Positions 36,246-46,800 of a stretch of 64,000 nt of DNA are shown here, one piece after another. The stretch's first letter is position 1, and every line of letters begins with the position of its first letter. This DNA is from Aurantiochytrium sp. KH105 (lineage: Eukaryota > Sar > Bigyra > Thraustochytrida > Thraustochytriidae), in contig BGKB01000033.1 of the NCBI GenBank assembly GCA_003116975.1, positions 310,001 through 374,000 of the forward strand, given 5' to 3'. The position numbers and the translations under genes are program-made. The notes beneath the pieces were generated by a model. The model had not been told where the DNA came from, did no database searches, and saw only the letters and a list, made by a program, of their open reading frames with translations.

Positions 36246-38920
36246 ATGCGAGGCGGCATGGGCATGGGCATGGGCAGAGGAGGCGGCGCAGGGCGCGGGC
36301 GCGGCAGAGGCAGGATGGGACCGCAGCAGCGGAAACGGCCGGGCGACGACGACGAAGGCGAGGGTCTGGTCGACGCGGACTGGACCTCGGAGGAGAACGT
36401 GCAGCGTGATATCCTCGAGGTGAGACGCATTCGCGCTAATCTCGCGGTGCTCCTGCTGTGCGCCGTGCTCGATGTGGTCGCTGCGCTGTACTCTGCGTCC
36501 AAGGATGGTGCCGACGCGGCGTTTTCGTTCAAGAATTTTGATCTGACGCAAGATCTCGCCGACGTGATGCTCTTTGTGAGTATCCGAAGTTTAGTCATGC
36601 TTCTCGTCGCGGTTGCCAGTCAGCTTGGTCCTGCGTATGCGTGGAGTGCCAGCGTCGGTTATTGGACATCGTACTCGGCACTCGTGTACGCGATTGGCAA
36701 GCTGATTGCGTTTGACTGGTCTGCCTCGGGCGGTCGCGTCTACATTGGTCTCTTTACATGGATTGCCTTTGGCGTCGCCGAAATGGTCATTTTGAAGCGT
36801 CTCGAGTACTGGCTTTTGGAGCGCGGTCGTTGGACCGTACGACCCACCTCAGAGGGCGTTGCGGTGGACCAAGAAACTGGAAACGCTGCCGGCAGCGGCA
36901 ATAGCGTCAGCACCAGCATCAACGCCAATGATGACGAGGACCAAGACAGTATGCGCCGCGCCGCGGTGCCACTTCTAGGCAACCATGGGGGACAAATTGA
37001 ACGCGTGAAGCGAGTGCATCCGAGCCAGCTTCACAAACCAGACGGTGCAGAGGACAAGCTGCCGCCTTCGCAGCTTTCGAATGCTGGTTTGATGCGCGTG
37101 ATGAAGCCATATTTCTGGCCCCGCGGCTTTATGAACAAGCTGCGATGCCTTTTGACATGGGTTTTTCTGGGTCTCAGCAAGGCCTGTAATCTGGCGAGCC
37201 CGCTCTACATTGGCAAGGCAGTGCAAGAGCTATCGGAGGCGGGGACCACGGAAGGCACAGTATTCTTCCACATTGTCATGTTTTCGGGCCTGACGCTGGG
37301 CTCAAAGCTTTTAAAGGAGATGCAGAATGTCGTTTATCTCAAGGTGAAACAGACGGCGTACGTCGAGGTAGCCGAGGAGACGTTTACGCATTTGCACGCT
37401 CTTTCGCTCGAGTGGCACCTCAAGAAGCGCATGGGAAACGTGCTGCGAAGCATGGATCGTGGTGTGAGCGCAGCCAACACGCTCGTGACGTACCTCTTTT
37501 TGTATCTTTTGCCCTCGGTGGCAGAGTGCGTAGTTGTCTTTGTGATTTTCTACTCTCACTTTGACATTCCCACGGTTTCCGCCACGGCATTTATCTCCTT
37601 TGTTGCGTACTCGACGCTGACGGTACAAATCACGTTGTGGCGAAAGAAATTCCGTGAAAGACGAACTTGCACGATAACGAGGTCTCGGCGCGTGCTTCTG
37701 ACAGTCTCATTAACTACGAGACAGTCAAGTACTTTACCGCCGAAAAGTATGAGATTGGGCGATACACGGAGTCCATCTTCAACTTTCAAAAGTATTCCGT
37801 CAACACCTCGTACTCGCTTTCGTTTCTGAACTCGACACAAAACACCATTATTCAAGTGTGCACCGCAGTCTCGCTGTGCATGGCGGCGCACGAGGTTCTC
37901 ACTGGCTCGGGTCGCCTCACGATTGGCAGCTTCGTTTCGATTTCAAGCTACATTGGCAACCTCTTTGCGCCGCTCAGCTTTCTAGGATCCGTGTACAATG
38001 CGGTGATTCAAGCGCTGGTGGATATGACAAATCTTTCCGAGCTGCTAGCAGAAGAGCCTGATCTTACCGACGCGCCAAACGCGCGGTCTCTGGTGGCAGT
38101 CCCCTCGGGCCGCGCGGGGGCCGCGGTAGAGTTTCGGAACGTCTCTTTTCACTACCCTACGCAGCCACCCAACTCGGGCTTGCACGCGGTTTCGTTCACC
38201 ATTGCTCCTGGTACGACAACAGCCATTGTAGGCTCGACGGGAAGTGGCAAGAGTACGTTGGCTCGTCTGCTCTTTCGCTTCTACGACCCGCTGGAAGGCC
38301 AGGTGCTTATCTCGGACCAGGATATCAAACTTGTCACGCAGCACTCTCTTCGCAAAGCCATTGGTGTCGTCCCTCAGGACACGGTGCTTTTCAACGATAC
38401 CATCATTCATAACATTCGATACGGCAACCAGGACGCCACGTATGAGCAGATTGTAGAGGCTAGCAAGTCGGCGCAGATTTACGAGTTCATCATGAGTCTA
38501 CCCAAGGGATTCGACACAATGGTCGGCGAGCGTGGTCTCAAGCTTTCAGGCGGCGAGAAACAGCGCGTATCGATTGCGCGATGCCTTCTCAAGGACCCGC
38601 CCATTGTTGTGCTTGACGAGGCTACCTCGGCGCTGGACAATGTCACGGAGCGTAGCGTTCAAGCCGCGCTCAACAATCTGACCGAGAGCACGACAAGCGC
38701 CACCAAGGCTGCGCGAACGACCTTGGTGATTGCCCATCGCCTCTCGACCATTCAGACCGCGGAACAGATTGTTGTCTTGGAAAAGGGACAACTTTTGGAA
38801 AAGGGAACGCATCAGGAGCTACTGGACAAGGGCGAGGCGTATGCCAACTTGTGGCACTCTCGTCTTGAGCAAGAGCTGGAAATGCGCGCCAAGGCACAGC
38901 AGGAAATGACCGAAGAGTAA
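36246..38920 (+). CDS. ABCB6/HMT1-like half ABC transporter, one frameshift
   Basis: Two overlapping frames (36246-37829 and 37667-38920) form one transporter of about 891 residues. The N-terminus is a Gly/Arg/Met-rich start, then extra membrane helices (TMD0, about 65-200), a linker, the six-helix ABC membrane domain (from about 290) and a complete nucleotide-binding domain: Walker A GSTGSGKST, Q-loop VPQDTVLF, signature LSGGEKQRVSIAR, Walker B IVVLDEATSALD, H-loop VIAHRLST. TMD0 plus an ATM1-type core is the ABCB6/HMT1 layout (porphyrin, heavy-metal-thiol or peptide export from mitochondrion or vacuole). The frames meet at an A run (37657-37659): one extra A would give KKFREKTNLHDNE, matching the family's FR..MN..DNE. 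A consensus error is the simplest explanation; a true mutation is possible. Confidence 0.88.
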
Positions 38921-39316
38921 CAGATTCAAGAATTCTTGTTTGTAGCAAAAGAATGGTTGCCTTTTGTTTGTCTTCGATCGTGACACTTTTTCTTTTCTTT
39001 TTTTTCCATCAATGGAAAGCGACTTTCAACAAAGGGCACCAACCTTCAACTGGAAGGGGGTAGAGAGCGAGCGCAATCGAGAATAGGAAAGGAATGGATG
39101 CAAAGGTCAGTCAAATTGATTTCTATCTTGCGAACATTTGAAGGAGCTCATTTGCTGGACGCTCGCCATTTACGACAGCGTTGTCATCTTCAAGTCGAGA
39201 ACAGATTTTGCACAAGCAATATTTAAAATGGAAAGAGGAGTGCAGAGTTTGAGGGGAATGGTATTATGATTATTGGGGGTCAGGGGTGTGTGAGAGGAAT
39301 CGAATAATTTGCTTGC
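38921..39316. other. convergent 3' intergenic region
   Basis: AT-richer, with T-rich tracts near 38985-39006. 3' ends of the ABC transporter and thioredoxin genes. No gene seen. Confidence 0.6.
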
Positions 39317-39697
39317 TTATTCCAGCTGGCCCTTGATGAAGGTCTCAAAGTCCTCGAGAGCGCGGCGGCCCTGGTACTTTTCGCCCTCGCCAGAGCCCTC
39401 CTTGAAGAACTTGAGCGTGGGGTAGCCACGGACGCCGTGCTTGCTGCAAAGCTCCTTTTGCTGGGTGCAGTCGACCTTGGCGACGGTGACCTTGTCGTCG
39501 CCGGCGTACTTCTCCGCGAGCTCCTTCCAAGTGGGCGCAAGGCGCTTGCAGTGTCCGCACCAGGGGGCATAGAACTTGACAAAGGTGTGCTTGCCCGTGC
39601 CAGTGATCTGGTCCTGCGACTTGATCTCCTCCTGCGCCGTCACCACGGCCAGCAGCGCCATCAAGACGGCCACAACGCTCATGAACTTCATCATCAT
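39317..39697 (-). CDS. single-domain ER/secreted thioredoxin (PDI type)
   Basis: 126 residues starting [21 protein letters not shown], a clear signal peptide cut before QEE. The rest is one thioredoxin fold with active site [10 protein letters not shown] (Cys 47 and 50), the CGHC of protein disulfide isomerases, then [24 protein letters not shown] with the cis-Pro, and [11 protein letters not shown]. It would oxidise or isomerise disulfides in the secretory pathway. It lacks a KDEL-type retention signal (ends KGQLE), so it may be secreted or held by a partner. One domain of a-type only, much shorter than classical PDI. Confidence 0.93.
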   Translation of the reverse strand: MMMKFMSVVAVLMALLAVVTAQEEIKSQDQITGTGKHTFVKFYAPWCGHCKRLAPTWKELAEKYAGDDKVTVAKVDCTQQKELCSKHGVRGYPTLKFFKEGSGEGEKYQGRRALEDFETFIKGQLE

Positions 39698-40437
39698 CGT
39701 CGGCTCCCTGCCTTCCTCTCCGCTAACTCTCTCTGCGCTGCGCGCGAGGTCTGTGCGGGCGCGAGGCGAAGCAAGCGTGGACGGCGAGCGGGGCGCGTGC
39801 GGCTGCTGCTACTGCTGCTGCTCCTGCTGCTGCTGCGATGGTCGGCGTCGGCTCGCAGGTCGATCGGGGTCTGCTCTCGGGGGCCCGAAATCTAAGATTG
39901 GGCTCCGGCTTCCAGGCTGTCACGATCATGTCCGGTGATTTATTATATGAGAGGTCGAGAGTGCGTACGTTGAGAGCGCCGAGGCGTGCGTGCGCGACGC
40001 GAGAAGGAGAAACTCGGCGGGATCCGAAGCGAGAGAGAAAAGGGTGTCGCGGCGGCGAAAGATGCCGAGAAAAGAGGGGGTTGGGAGGGAGGCACGGCGG
40101 AGCCGGATGGAGGTTCGCGAGCACGGCAGCTCTGTACGATTTTGAAATGGACTCTGTGACCGCAAAATCGCGCGGGGAACACGTGCACTTACGGTGATCG
40201 TGGTCGTGCAATACTAACACTATGCTCGATTAAGCGGATGACGGTGATGCGGGCGCTTTATCTCTCGACATGTCTTCTGTTGGCGACTTTGAACCAATGG
40301 ATGAATGCCCTCCATACCAAACAAGAGTGAATCTCAATCCCCTCTGGTCTTTGAGCACGAAAGTTCGGCTCATGAGGTTCATCCGCATCCAGGTGCGCAA
40401 GGTCGATGTTTTTGTTCTTTCATAGCATGGTCTTTAG
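39698..40437. other. intergenic region upstream of the thioredoxin gene
   Basis: Contains a CTG-type run (39805-39836) and GC-rich leader sequence. No gene supported. Ends at the TTAG flank of the transposon. Confidence 0.5.
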
Positions 40438-40892
40438 CCCTGGCTAGCCACATGAAACCGAACGAAAAACCGAACGAAATTTCCTTTGCGCGATCTCGTC
40501 CAGCGCGCTCAAAACTAGCTCGCGCGCCTTGAAATTAAGCACAAGGAAGGAACTCAGCCCGTAGATTGCTGTGCCAAATTTTAAAGGCTTGGGAACCAGT
40601 TTTGGTCAAGGGGTAGGGAAAATTAGTTTTGGGGGAAGGCGGCGGATAAGTGGCCTATTTGGCCAGAATAGACCGATACAGTGAGACCGAACGAAATTAA
40701 TTAGGAGTAATATGACTAAGACTGTGTTAGGTGAGTTTCGCCTAGCCAAATCTCAAATTGCGTTGCGCTCGGGTGATCAAGATTTGCCGGCCTCCAAATG
40801 AGAGCACAATTGCTAAAATGAGCGAATGAGCATGCCAAGAGGTGCTGCTGAGCGACGTATCGTGCCAGGATAGTCGCAAAGGTATAGGAGCT

Positions 40893-41258
40893 TCATAGAT
40901 TCGCATGAGCTACCTGGACAGCACCATCCGAGGCGTGGAAGTGCGCCCAACAGTGCTTGCAGATGGCGGTGTCACATGCCAAGCACCATTTTTGCGTCCT
41001 ACGAGCTTGTCTAGCGTGTTCGTCAGGGATTTGACCCTTTTCGCACTTAGTGCAGCATATAGTGCACGCACAAGCTTGATCTTGCAGCAATTGCATGTGC
41101 TTGCCCTGTGCTCGGTTTGACAAAATCTCAGGGAGATGCCTGGCTCGATATCCAGGTGCTCTCGGATTCGGCACCTCTTCAGGCGGATCTTCGAGCTCGT
41201 TCGCATCCGCTCTGGTCCCTTTAAACATCACGTTTAGCGCCGATTCCAGCTCGTTTAA
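40893..41258 (-). CDS. piggyBac-like transposase, C-terminal part
   Basis: The frame runs from the gap to a TGA at 40893-40895. It ends with a Cys-rich ribbon: CTICCTKC, then RRTQKWCLACDTAICKHCWAHFH, matching the C-X2-C ... C-X2-C-X4-C-X2-C-X3-H layout that ends piggyBac (DDE_Tnp_1_7) transposases. The catalytic DDD part would lie in the gap. Beyond the gap the same strand is open from 41734 toward the terminus but no motif is visible there, and whether it is in the same frame cannot be known. Partial; the other half is not seen. Confidence 0.7.
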   Translation of the reverse strand, partial: LNELESALNVMFKGTRADANELEDPPEEVPNPRAPGYRARHLPEILSNRAQGKHMQLLQDQACACTICCTKCEKGQIPDEHARQARRTQKWCLACDTAICKHCWAHFHASDGAVQVAHANL

Positions 41259-41733
41259 NNNNNNNNNNNNNNNNNNNNNNNNNNNNNNNNNNNNNNNNNN
41301 NNNNNNNNNNNNNNNNNNNNNNNNNNNNNNNNNNNNNNNNNNNNNNNNNNNNNNNNNNNNNNNNNNNNNNNNNNNNNNNNNNNNNNNNNNNNNNNNNNNN
41401 NNNNNNNNNNNNNNNNNNNNNNNNNNNNNNNNNNNNNNNNNNNNNNNNNNNNNNNNNNNNNNNNNNNNNNNNNNNNNNNNNNNNNNNNNNNNNNNNNNNN
41501 NNNNNNNNNNNNNNNNNNNNNNNNNNNNNNNNNNNNNNNNNNNNNNNNNNNNNNNNNNNNNNNNNNNNNNNNNNNNNNNNNNNNNNNNNNNNNNNNNNNN
41601 NNNNNNNNNNNNNNNNNNNNNNNNNNNNNNNNNNNNNNNNNNNNNNNNNNNNNNNNNNNNNNNNNNNNNNNNNNNNNNNNNNNNNNNNNNNNNNNNNNNN
41701 NNNNNNNNNNNNNNNNNNNNNNNNNNNNNNNNN
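41259..41733. other. assembly gap of 475 N
   Basis: Unresolved bases inside the transposon. The gap size may be an estimate. Confidence 1.
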
Positions 41734-41942
41734 GCAAACTTGCAGAGGGGTGCGGGGGCATCGTGGGAACGATCTGGCCAATCGGCAAGATTTAAAATTG
41801 AATAGAAGTATTTAATGCAATGCCTCGCGTGTTTGCCAGAGATTTCGTTCGGTCTCACTGACCCAGCCTGCCGCCATACCGGGGAAACTATTTCGCCGAA
41901 AATTTCGTTCGGTTAGACCGAACGAAATTTAGCCAGGGTTAG

Positions 41943-42791
41943 GATTTTAGAAAATCGCGAACTGGCCTTGAACAACCAACTGTCGGTCGGATGCCTGCAG
42001 CAGCCTGAGAAGGGTTCCCGTTACAGTTACAAGCTGGGACCCGAAGTCTTGCTCTGACATTTGACGTCACGTTCTCTGGAGAACCACACTTTTGCTCATC
42101 AACCTATAGTATACCGCAAAGGGACGTGCGTGCAACGGTTTTTGCCCCAAAGACCAGAGTTACCAGTCATCAAGCCAGTTATACGAGAACAAAACTCCGT
42201 CAAGCGAACACATTGAAGTGGTTGTGGTTTGTTAACCCCTCTCTCAATGATGATTCTGCGTGGGTATAGGCCTACTCCGCTGTCAAATCACGCCTCCTAG
42301 CGGTGGCTATCCCAAAAACCAACGGCGTCTCCTCGGCGATCGGAGAAACCCATGCACCCGTGGACCGCACAACCCATTATTTCAAAATAATATATTTGGA
42401 TAACATGGCAGTTTTTATACGAAACGGAAAATAACATGTTTTACCGAGCCTAACCACCTAGAAGGGAAAAAACGATGAAGCGAAAAGCAAGCAAGACAAA
42501 GACCCAACTCCCCAAGCGCATCGACGACCAAGCTCGAGACGGGCCTGGCCTCGCCTTGCTCGACGCGCAGACGCGGAGCACTCCGCATCTGAAGCCGCCC
42601 GCCGCTCCCCCTCTCCCTCGGCACCGTCTTGGCCGCTAGCTCGCCCACGCTGCACCTTTGGCGTGAGTGGGTGGGTGGGCCGGCCGGCCGCACAAGTTCG
42701 ATTTCGAGTGCCTCAAACGCAACGAGGACGTGAACGAAAAGACCTTGAAGGAGGACGGACGAGCAGACGCGAGAGCACGAGACCGAGGAGA
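41943..42791. other. intergenic region upstream of the P-loop kinase gene
   Basis: AT-richer at the left, GC-rich near the gene. A TAGGCCTA site lies at 42267-42274. No gene supported. Confidence 0.5.
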
Positions 42792-43737
42792 ATGCACGTC
42801 ATTTGCCTGGAAGGATGCCACGGTACGTTTGCGAAAACCATATCATGCGCGCGAGGACGCAAAACCTAACATCTCCTTTTACCCACGAAAATTCAACCTG
42901 TCATCGGCCACGATGGGTGCGAACGTCTTTTGACGCGCTGTCGTGAATATTCCATGCACAGGATGCGGCAAGACGGAACTTTGTAGACGGTTCGAAAGCG
43001 AAGGTTTCCGCACGCTTGACGAGGCCTTTCTAGATATGCCCTCGTACGGCCTGCACCCCCAGTCCTTGCTCATGGAGACAACCTGGGTGTGCTCGTGGTT
43101 CGAGCGTCTTCTCAAGTACGCGCAAGGCTTCAAGGAGCGCGGAGAATCCCATGAACGTGTCGTCTTCTTCGCGGATCGATCTCCGATGAGCGCTGTCTTT
43201 TACAGTAGCCACGGCGAGCTTCTCACGCCCATCATCAACAAGCAAATGGAGGAGGTCCGCAAATTTGCTGACATCAACATTCATACAGTGCACGTCCGCG
43301 TCCAGCGTGAGATCCTCTGGAGACGCGTCCAAGCCCGTCTCGAGCTTGAACCCGACCGCGTTCTTTACAAAGAGGACCAGCGGGACTGGATGGACCAAGT
43401 CGTCTCCTTTTACGAGACCTTCGCCTGGGATACGGAAATCGACAACTCGGAGGAAGACGTGACCATGTCGCTCCAGAAACTGGTCGATCACACCGTGCGC
43501 ACCATCTGCAGCTCGCTCCCGGGCCTCGACGTGTGCATTCGTGATGCCACCCCTCATCTCTACAAGCGCGCTGGCACTGAAGCGGCCATGTATGATGATG
43601 ATGAGCACGCTGACTCTGGCGACGATGCCATGTGCAGCATCGATCTGCGCTCCTCAGCGATTCCACACCTCGCTGTCCCATCCCCGCGCCTTGCTGGCTC
43701 GCGCAGGGTCCAAGCGGCGCCACCCTTGATCAACTAA
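42792..43737 (+). CDS. P-loop nucleoside/nucleotide-kinase-like protein (2 exons)
   Basis: Exon 1 is 42792-42822 (31 nt), the intron 42823-42961 (GTACGT...CACAG, 139 bp), exon 2 42962-43737; the split codon is G-GA and the product is 268 residues. Only the spliced form has a full P-loop, GCHGCGKT (residues 8-15): the first half comes from exon 1 and the rest from exon 2. An Asp-Arg-Ser motif (DRSP, 82-85) after a hydrophobic strand (VVFFA) sits where deoxynucleoside and thymidylate kinases have their D/E-R-S/Y motif, and a Arg-rich segment (REILWRRVQARLE) could be the lid. This supports a nucleoside or nucleotide kinase; the substrate is not readable. The last 60 residues look disordered. Its 3' end converges on the LRR-kinase-TIR gene, 103 bp away. 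Confidence 0.78.
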
Positions 43738-43840
43738 TCTAAACAACGTAAAATCCAGCCTCACCTTGTTTGTATGTATGTATACCTATTGCAGTGCATT
43801 TGTTCTCGTTACGCAGTCGCCAAAGTTGTGGTGTCATCCA

Positions 43841-46800
43841 CTAAAGCCTGCTGGCACGCAGCTGAAGCTCAAGAATAAGCGCCTCGAGCTCGTGCTCTTT
43901 TTGGTAGTTGCGTTGAGGGATCTCCTCGCGCACCGAACCCGTGCTCGTTGCAGAAGAACCCCCTTCGTGCGACCCGTGCCATGAAAGAGCTTCGAGGTGG
44001 TCAAACAGCTTCTTCTGCAATTCAACGTGAAATTGCTCCTTCTCTTTGCCGCCATAGTTCCACCCACTCTCCACCGCGAGGAACTTCTTGCTCTTCAGCA
44101 ATTCATTGTCTTCGTCGATGGATTCGATACCTAATGCATCATGCACATCGCGGTAGCATCCAGGTTCCAACACAATCACGACCACCTCCGCCATGCTCAT
44201 CGACGAAACGCTGCTGAGCTTCCGTTTAAGGATCGGGACAACGTTGGATTCAAACTTTCCAACAACGTATAGTTCAGGAACTCTTCGCGGCTTCTCAGGC
44301 GCCCTCATTTTGAAGCCTGCGAGTTTGGCCAGTTCGCGAAGCATGGCTTCTTCTTCAAAGTGACGGCGACGATAAGGGATGATGTAGCACTTTTCCAGCG
44401 CCTCTTGAGCTGTCTCATAATACTTCTTGTAATTGTTCGCTGAATCGTGGACAGAAATGTCGTCATCACCGTCTGCGGCGCTCGCGCTGAGATCGAAAAG
44501 TGAGCTCGAGAGATCTTCTTCCAGCTTCCTTCGCTCGAGCCTGCGCTTGAACTCTTTCGCTTTCTTCCTCGCCTTCCTTGCTTCCTTCTTGCAGCTTTTC
44601 GCAAACTCCTCTTCATCTGTCTCGTTGGCAAGATCTTGCAGCATAGTCGCTCTATCCATCTCTGCCTTCGCTTGCACTTTAAGACTCTTCTCGTCCTCCT
44701 TCTCTAGGGTGTCTGGGGTCCATGGCTCGTCTTCGATCGCTCGCCAGGGACTAAAGCGCTCGTCCTCCTCTGCAAGAAAGAAGATGTGCTTCCACAGATC
44801 GCTCTCCATGCTTCTGAAGTAGTCCACGGCAAACTTGAGCTCGGCGAGACAAAAGGGCCGAAACAGGGCGTCCGTCGTCAGAACCATCACAAAGCACTGC
44901 GACGACATGACGCCACGCTGCATCGCTCCCATCGTGATGTCGAGTGCGCGCATATCGACCCACGCTGTCATCTGGTTCCGCTCGAGACCAGCGTCCAGAT
45001 CCTTGACAATACCAGCCGCCTGCTGCTGCATGTGCGACAGGAAAAAGTGGTACCTGGGCAGCTCGAGCAGATCATTCATGAGGGAAGGATTGTGATACCA
45101 TTTGTCGTCCTCTTGTCTGTTCCGTTGCGACAGTCTGAGTGTTGTTCGTATGGGATCGAAGTGCGGGCCAAGGCCCTTGAAACTTCTGTGAAGGCTCACA
45201 AGTCTGTCCTTCATCGGTCTCGCCATCTTGGTTCTGAGAGATTGTTGCCTTGACAAGCGCGTACGCTTTGACTTTGACCCAGATATGCGTCCAAACGCGC
45301 GACTTGTTCTGCGTTCAGACGCGCGCCTGCTTCCTGACTTGTGCTTCTTCCTGGACTCTCGCTGCCTCGGGTCCTCTGCAAGCGAAGCTCGCCGACTCGA
45401 GTCCTCTGCAGCTTCGCTTGAAGAATCGAACTCAGACTCCAGGATCTTGTCGAAAAAAGGATGTACCAGGATCTCAATAAGACCGAGTCGCTCCTTGGCT
45501 TTCCCGCGAAGACAAAGACGCGCTAGATCGCGGGCTGCCTCGATCTCGTTCTCACTGCCGCTCAAACCATCCTCCGCTCCACGAGCCGGTCTGTTACCGC
45601 GTCGAGCGTCTTTTCGCTTTTTGATGCGCTTCATGCGGTCTTCATCAAGACCAAGCCAGTTCATGAGCTTGCGCTTATCGTGATTGTGCACCAAATTATC
45701 ATCCGACTCGTCGACCATGAAGAGCTTGGTTCCCGAAAGCAACTGGTACAGCAACACACCAAAGCCCCATACATCCTGAGACGTGTGCCCCTTTGGCCTC
45801 TCATCGCCCTCGAAGATGCAGCGGGCAACCTCCGGGGACACGTAGCCAGTACTTGCTTTCTCGCTGACCTCGGCCCCAATCACCACAGAGGCATCGAGAT
45901 CGATCAGCTCCCACTTCTCTTCGCGATCGAGCCCTTCACCCGTCGGAGAGTCACGCCAGGCCATGGACACCATCTGCCTTCCATTCTTGTTGTCCACAAA
46001 AGTGTTTGCACTCGATGCACTTGTGCGCACCGCATTGCGCGGCTTGATATCGCCGTGGATACGACCGCTGTCGTGGAGGTTCTGTAAGGCTAATGCGATC
46101 TGGTACGCGATCTCGCGAATCTTGTCCAGATCGCGACCTGCGAATCGTTCGGTGTTGATCGCCTCGAAAAGAGATCGAGAACCACGAGGCATGACCAGAC
46201 ACATTTCCTTATCCAAGAGCTTGCGGTCCTTCTTGTTCTCGCGATTCAACAATTTCAGACATCCCTGGAGCTGGCTGCCATCTTTTGGCTCTCGCGCTTC
46301 GATTTCGCGATCGTACTGTTTTTTTTCGCGCATGATCTTGATCGCCACAGGCTTGTTGGTGCGTATATCTGTGGCAAAGTGGACGGCGCAGGTCTTGGAC
46401 TCGTGCACGGCTGGCCCCTCGGCAATCTCGTAGCGGCCGAGGTAAGTGCCGTAGTCCTTGGCCCAGGTTTTCGTCCTTTTGTTTGCAAGTGCGAGCGAGC
46501 GAGCTGATCGACCACTGGTGTCCTCTGTTCCCATCAAGAGCAAACCGTCTTGAAGAGGTAGCTTCTCAGTGATATATTCCTTCAAGAAGTCCTCCGGAAG
46601 TGCAAATTCCGTGCCACCAGGGCGGCAATCTAGCAGTGCATGAATGATCGGGACGACGTCATCATCCTCTTTTTTCTCGTCGTGCTGAAGCCAAAGTTCG
46701 TAGTCATCGAGAGGTAGTGCTAAGTCCGGATCATGAGCAACCAGCATCGACAAAAAAAATGCGAAGATGTGAGCATGTTCGCTTGCAAGATCGTGTGCAG

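Larger units (their letters stand above)
40438..41938 (-). mobile_element. piggyBac-like DNA transposon, interrupted by an assembly gap
   Basis: Both ends start CCCTGGCTA in inverted orientation (40438-40446 and 41930-41938) and are flanked by the direct repeat TTAG (40434-40437 and 41939-41942). TTAA-like four-base duplications and CCC-starting termini are the hallmark of piggyBac elements. Inside each end are repeats of ACCGAACGAAA: two at 40456-40481, a palindrome at 41903-41931, and a 20-bp inverted pair (40679-40698 and 41841-41860, 19 of 20 matching). A transposase C-terminus with a piggyBac-type zinc ribbon lies on the minus strand. The visible length of 1.5 kb includes 475 Ns, so true size and intactness are unknown. 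Confidence 0.8.

Noticed and set aside
40679-41860. Inner 20-bp inverted repeats as the ends of the transposon
   Set aside because: No target duplication flanks them, whereas the outer CCCTGGCTA ends are flanked by TTAG on both sides. Treated as subterminal repeats.
42415-42693. Minus-strand frame upstream of the P-loop kinase gene
   Set aside because: No recognisable domain, Arg/Ser-rich, lies in the promoter region of the divergent strand.
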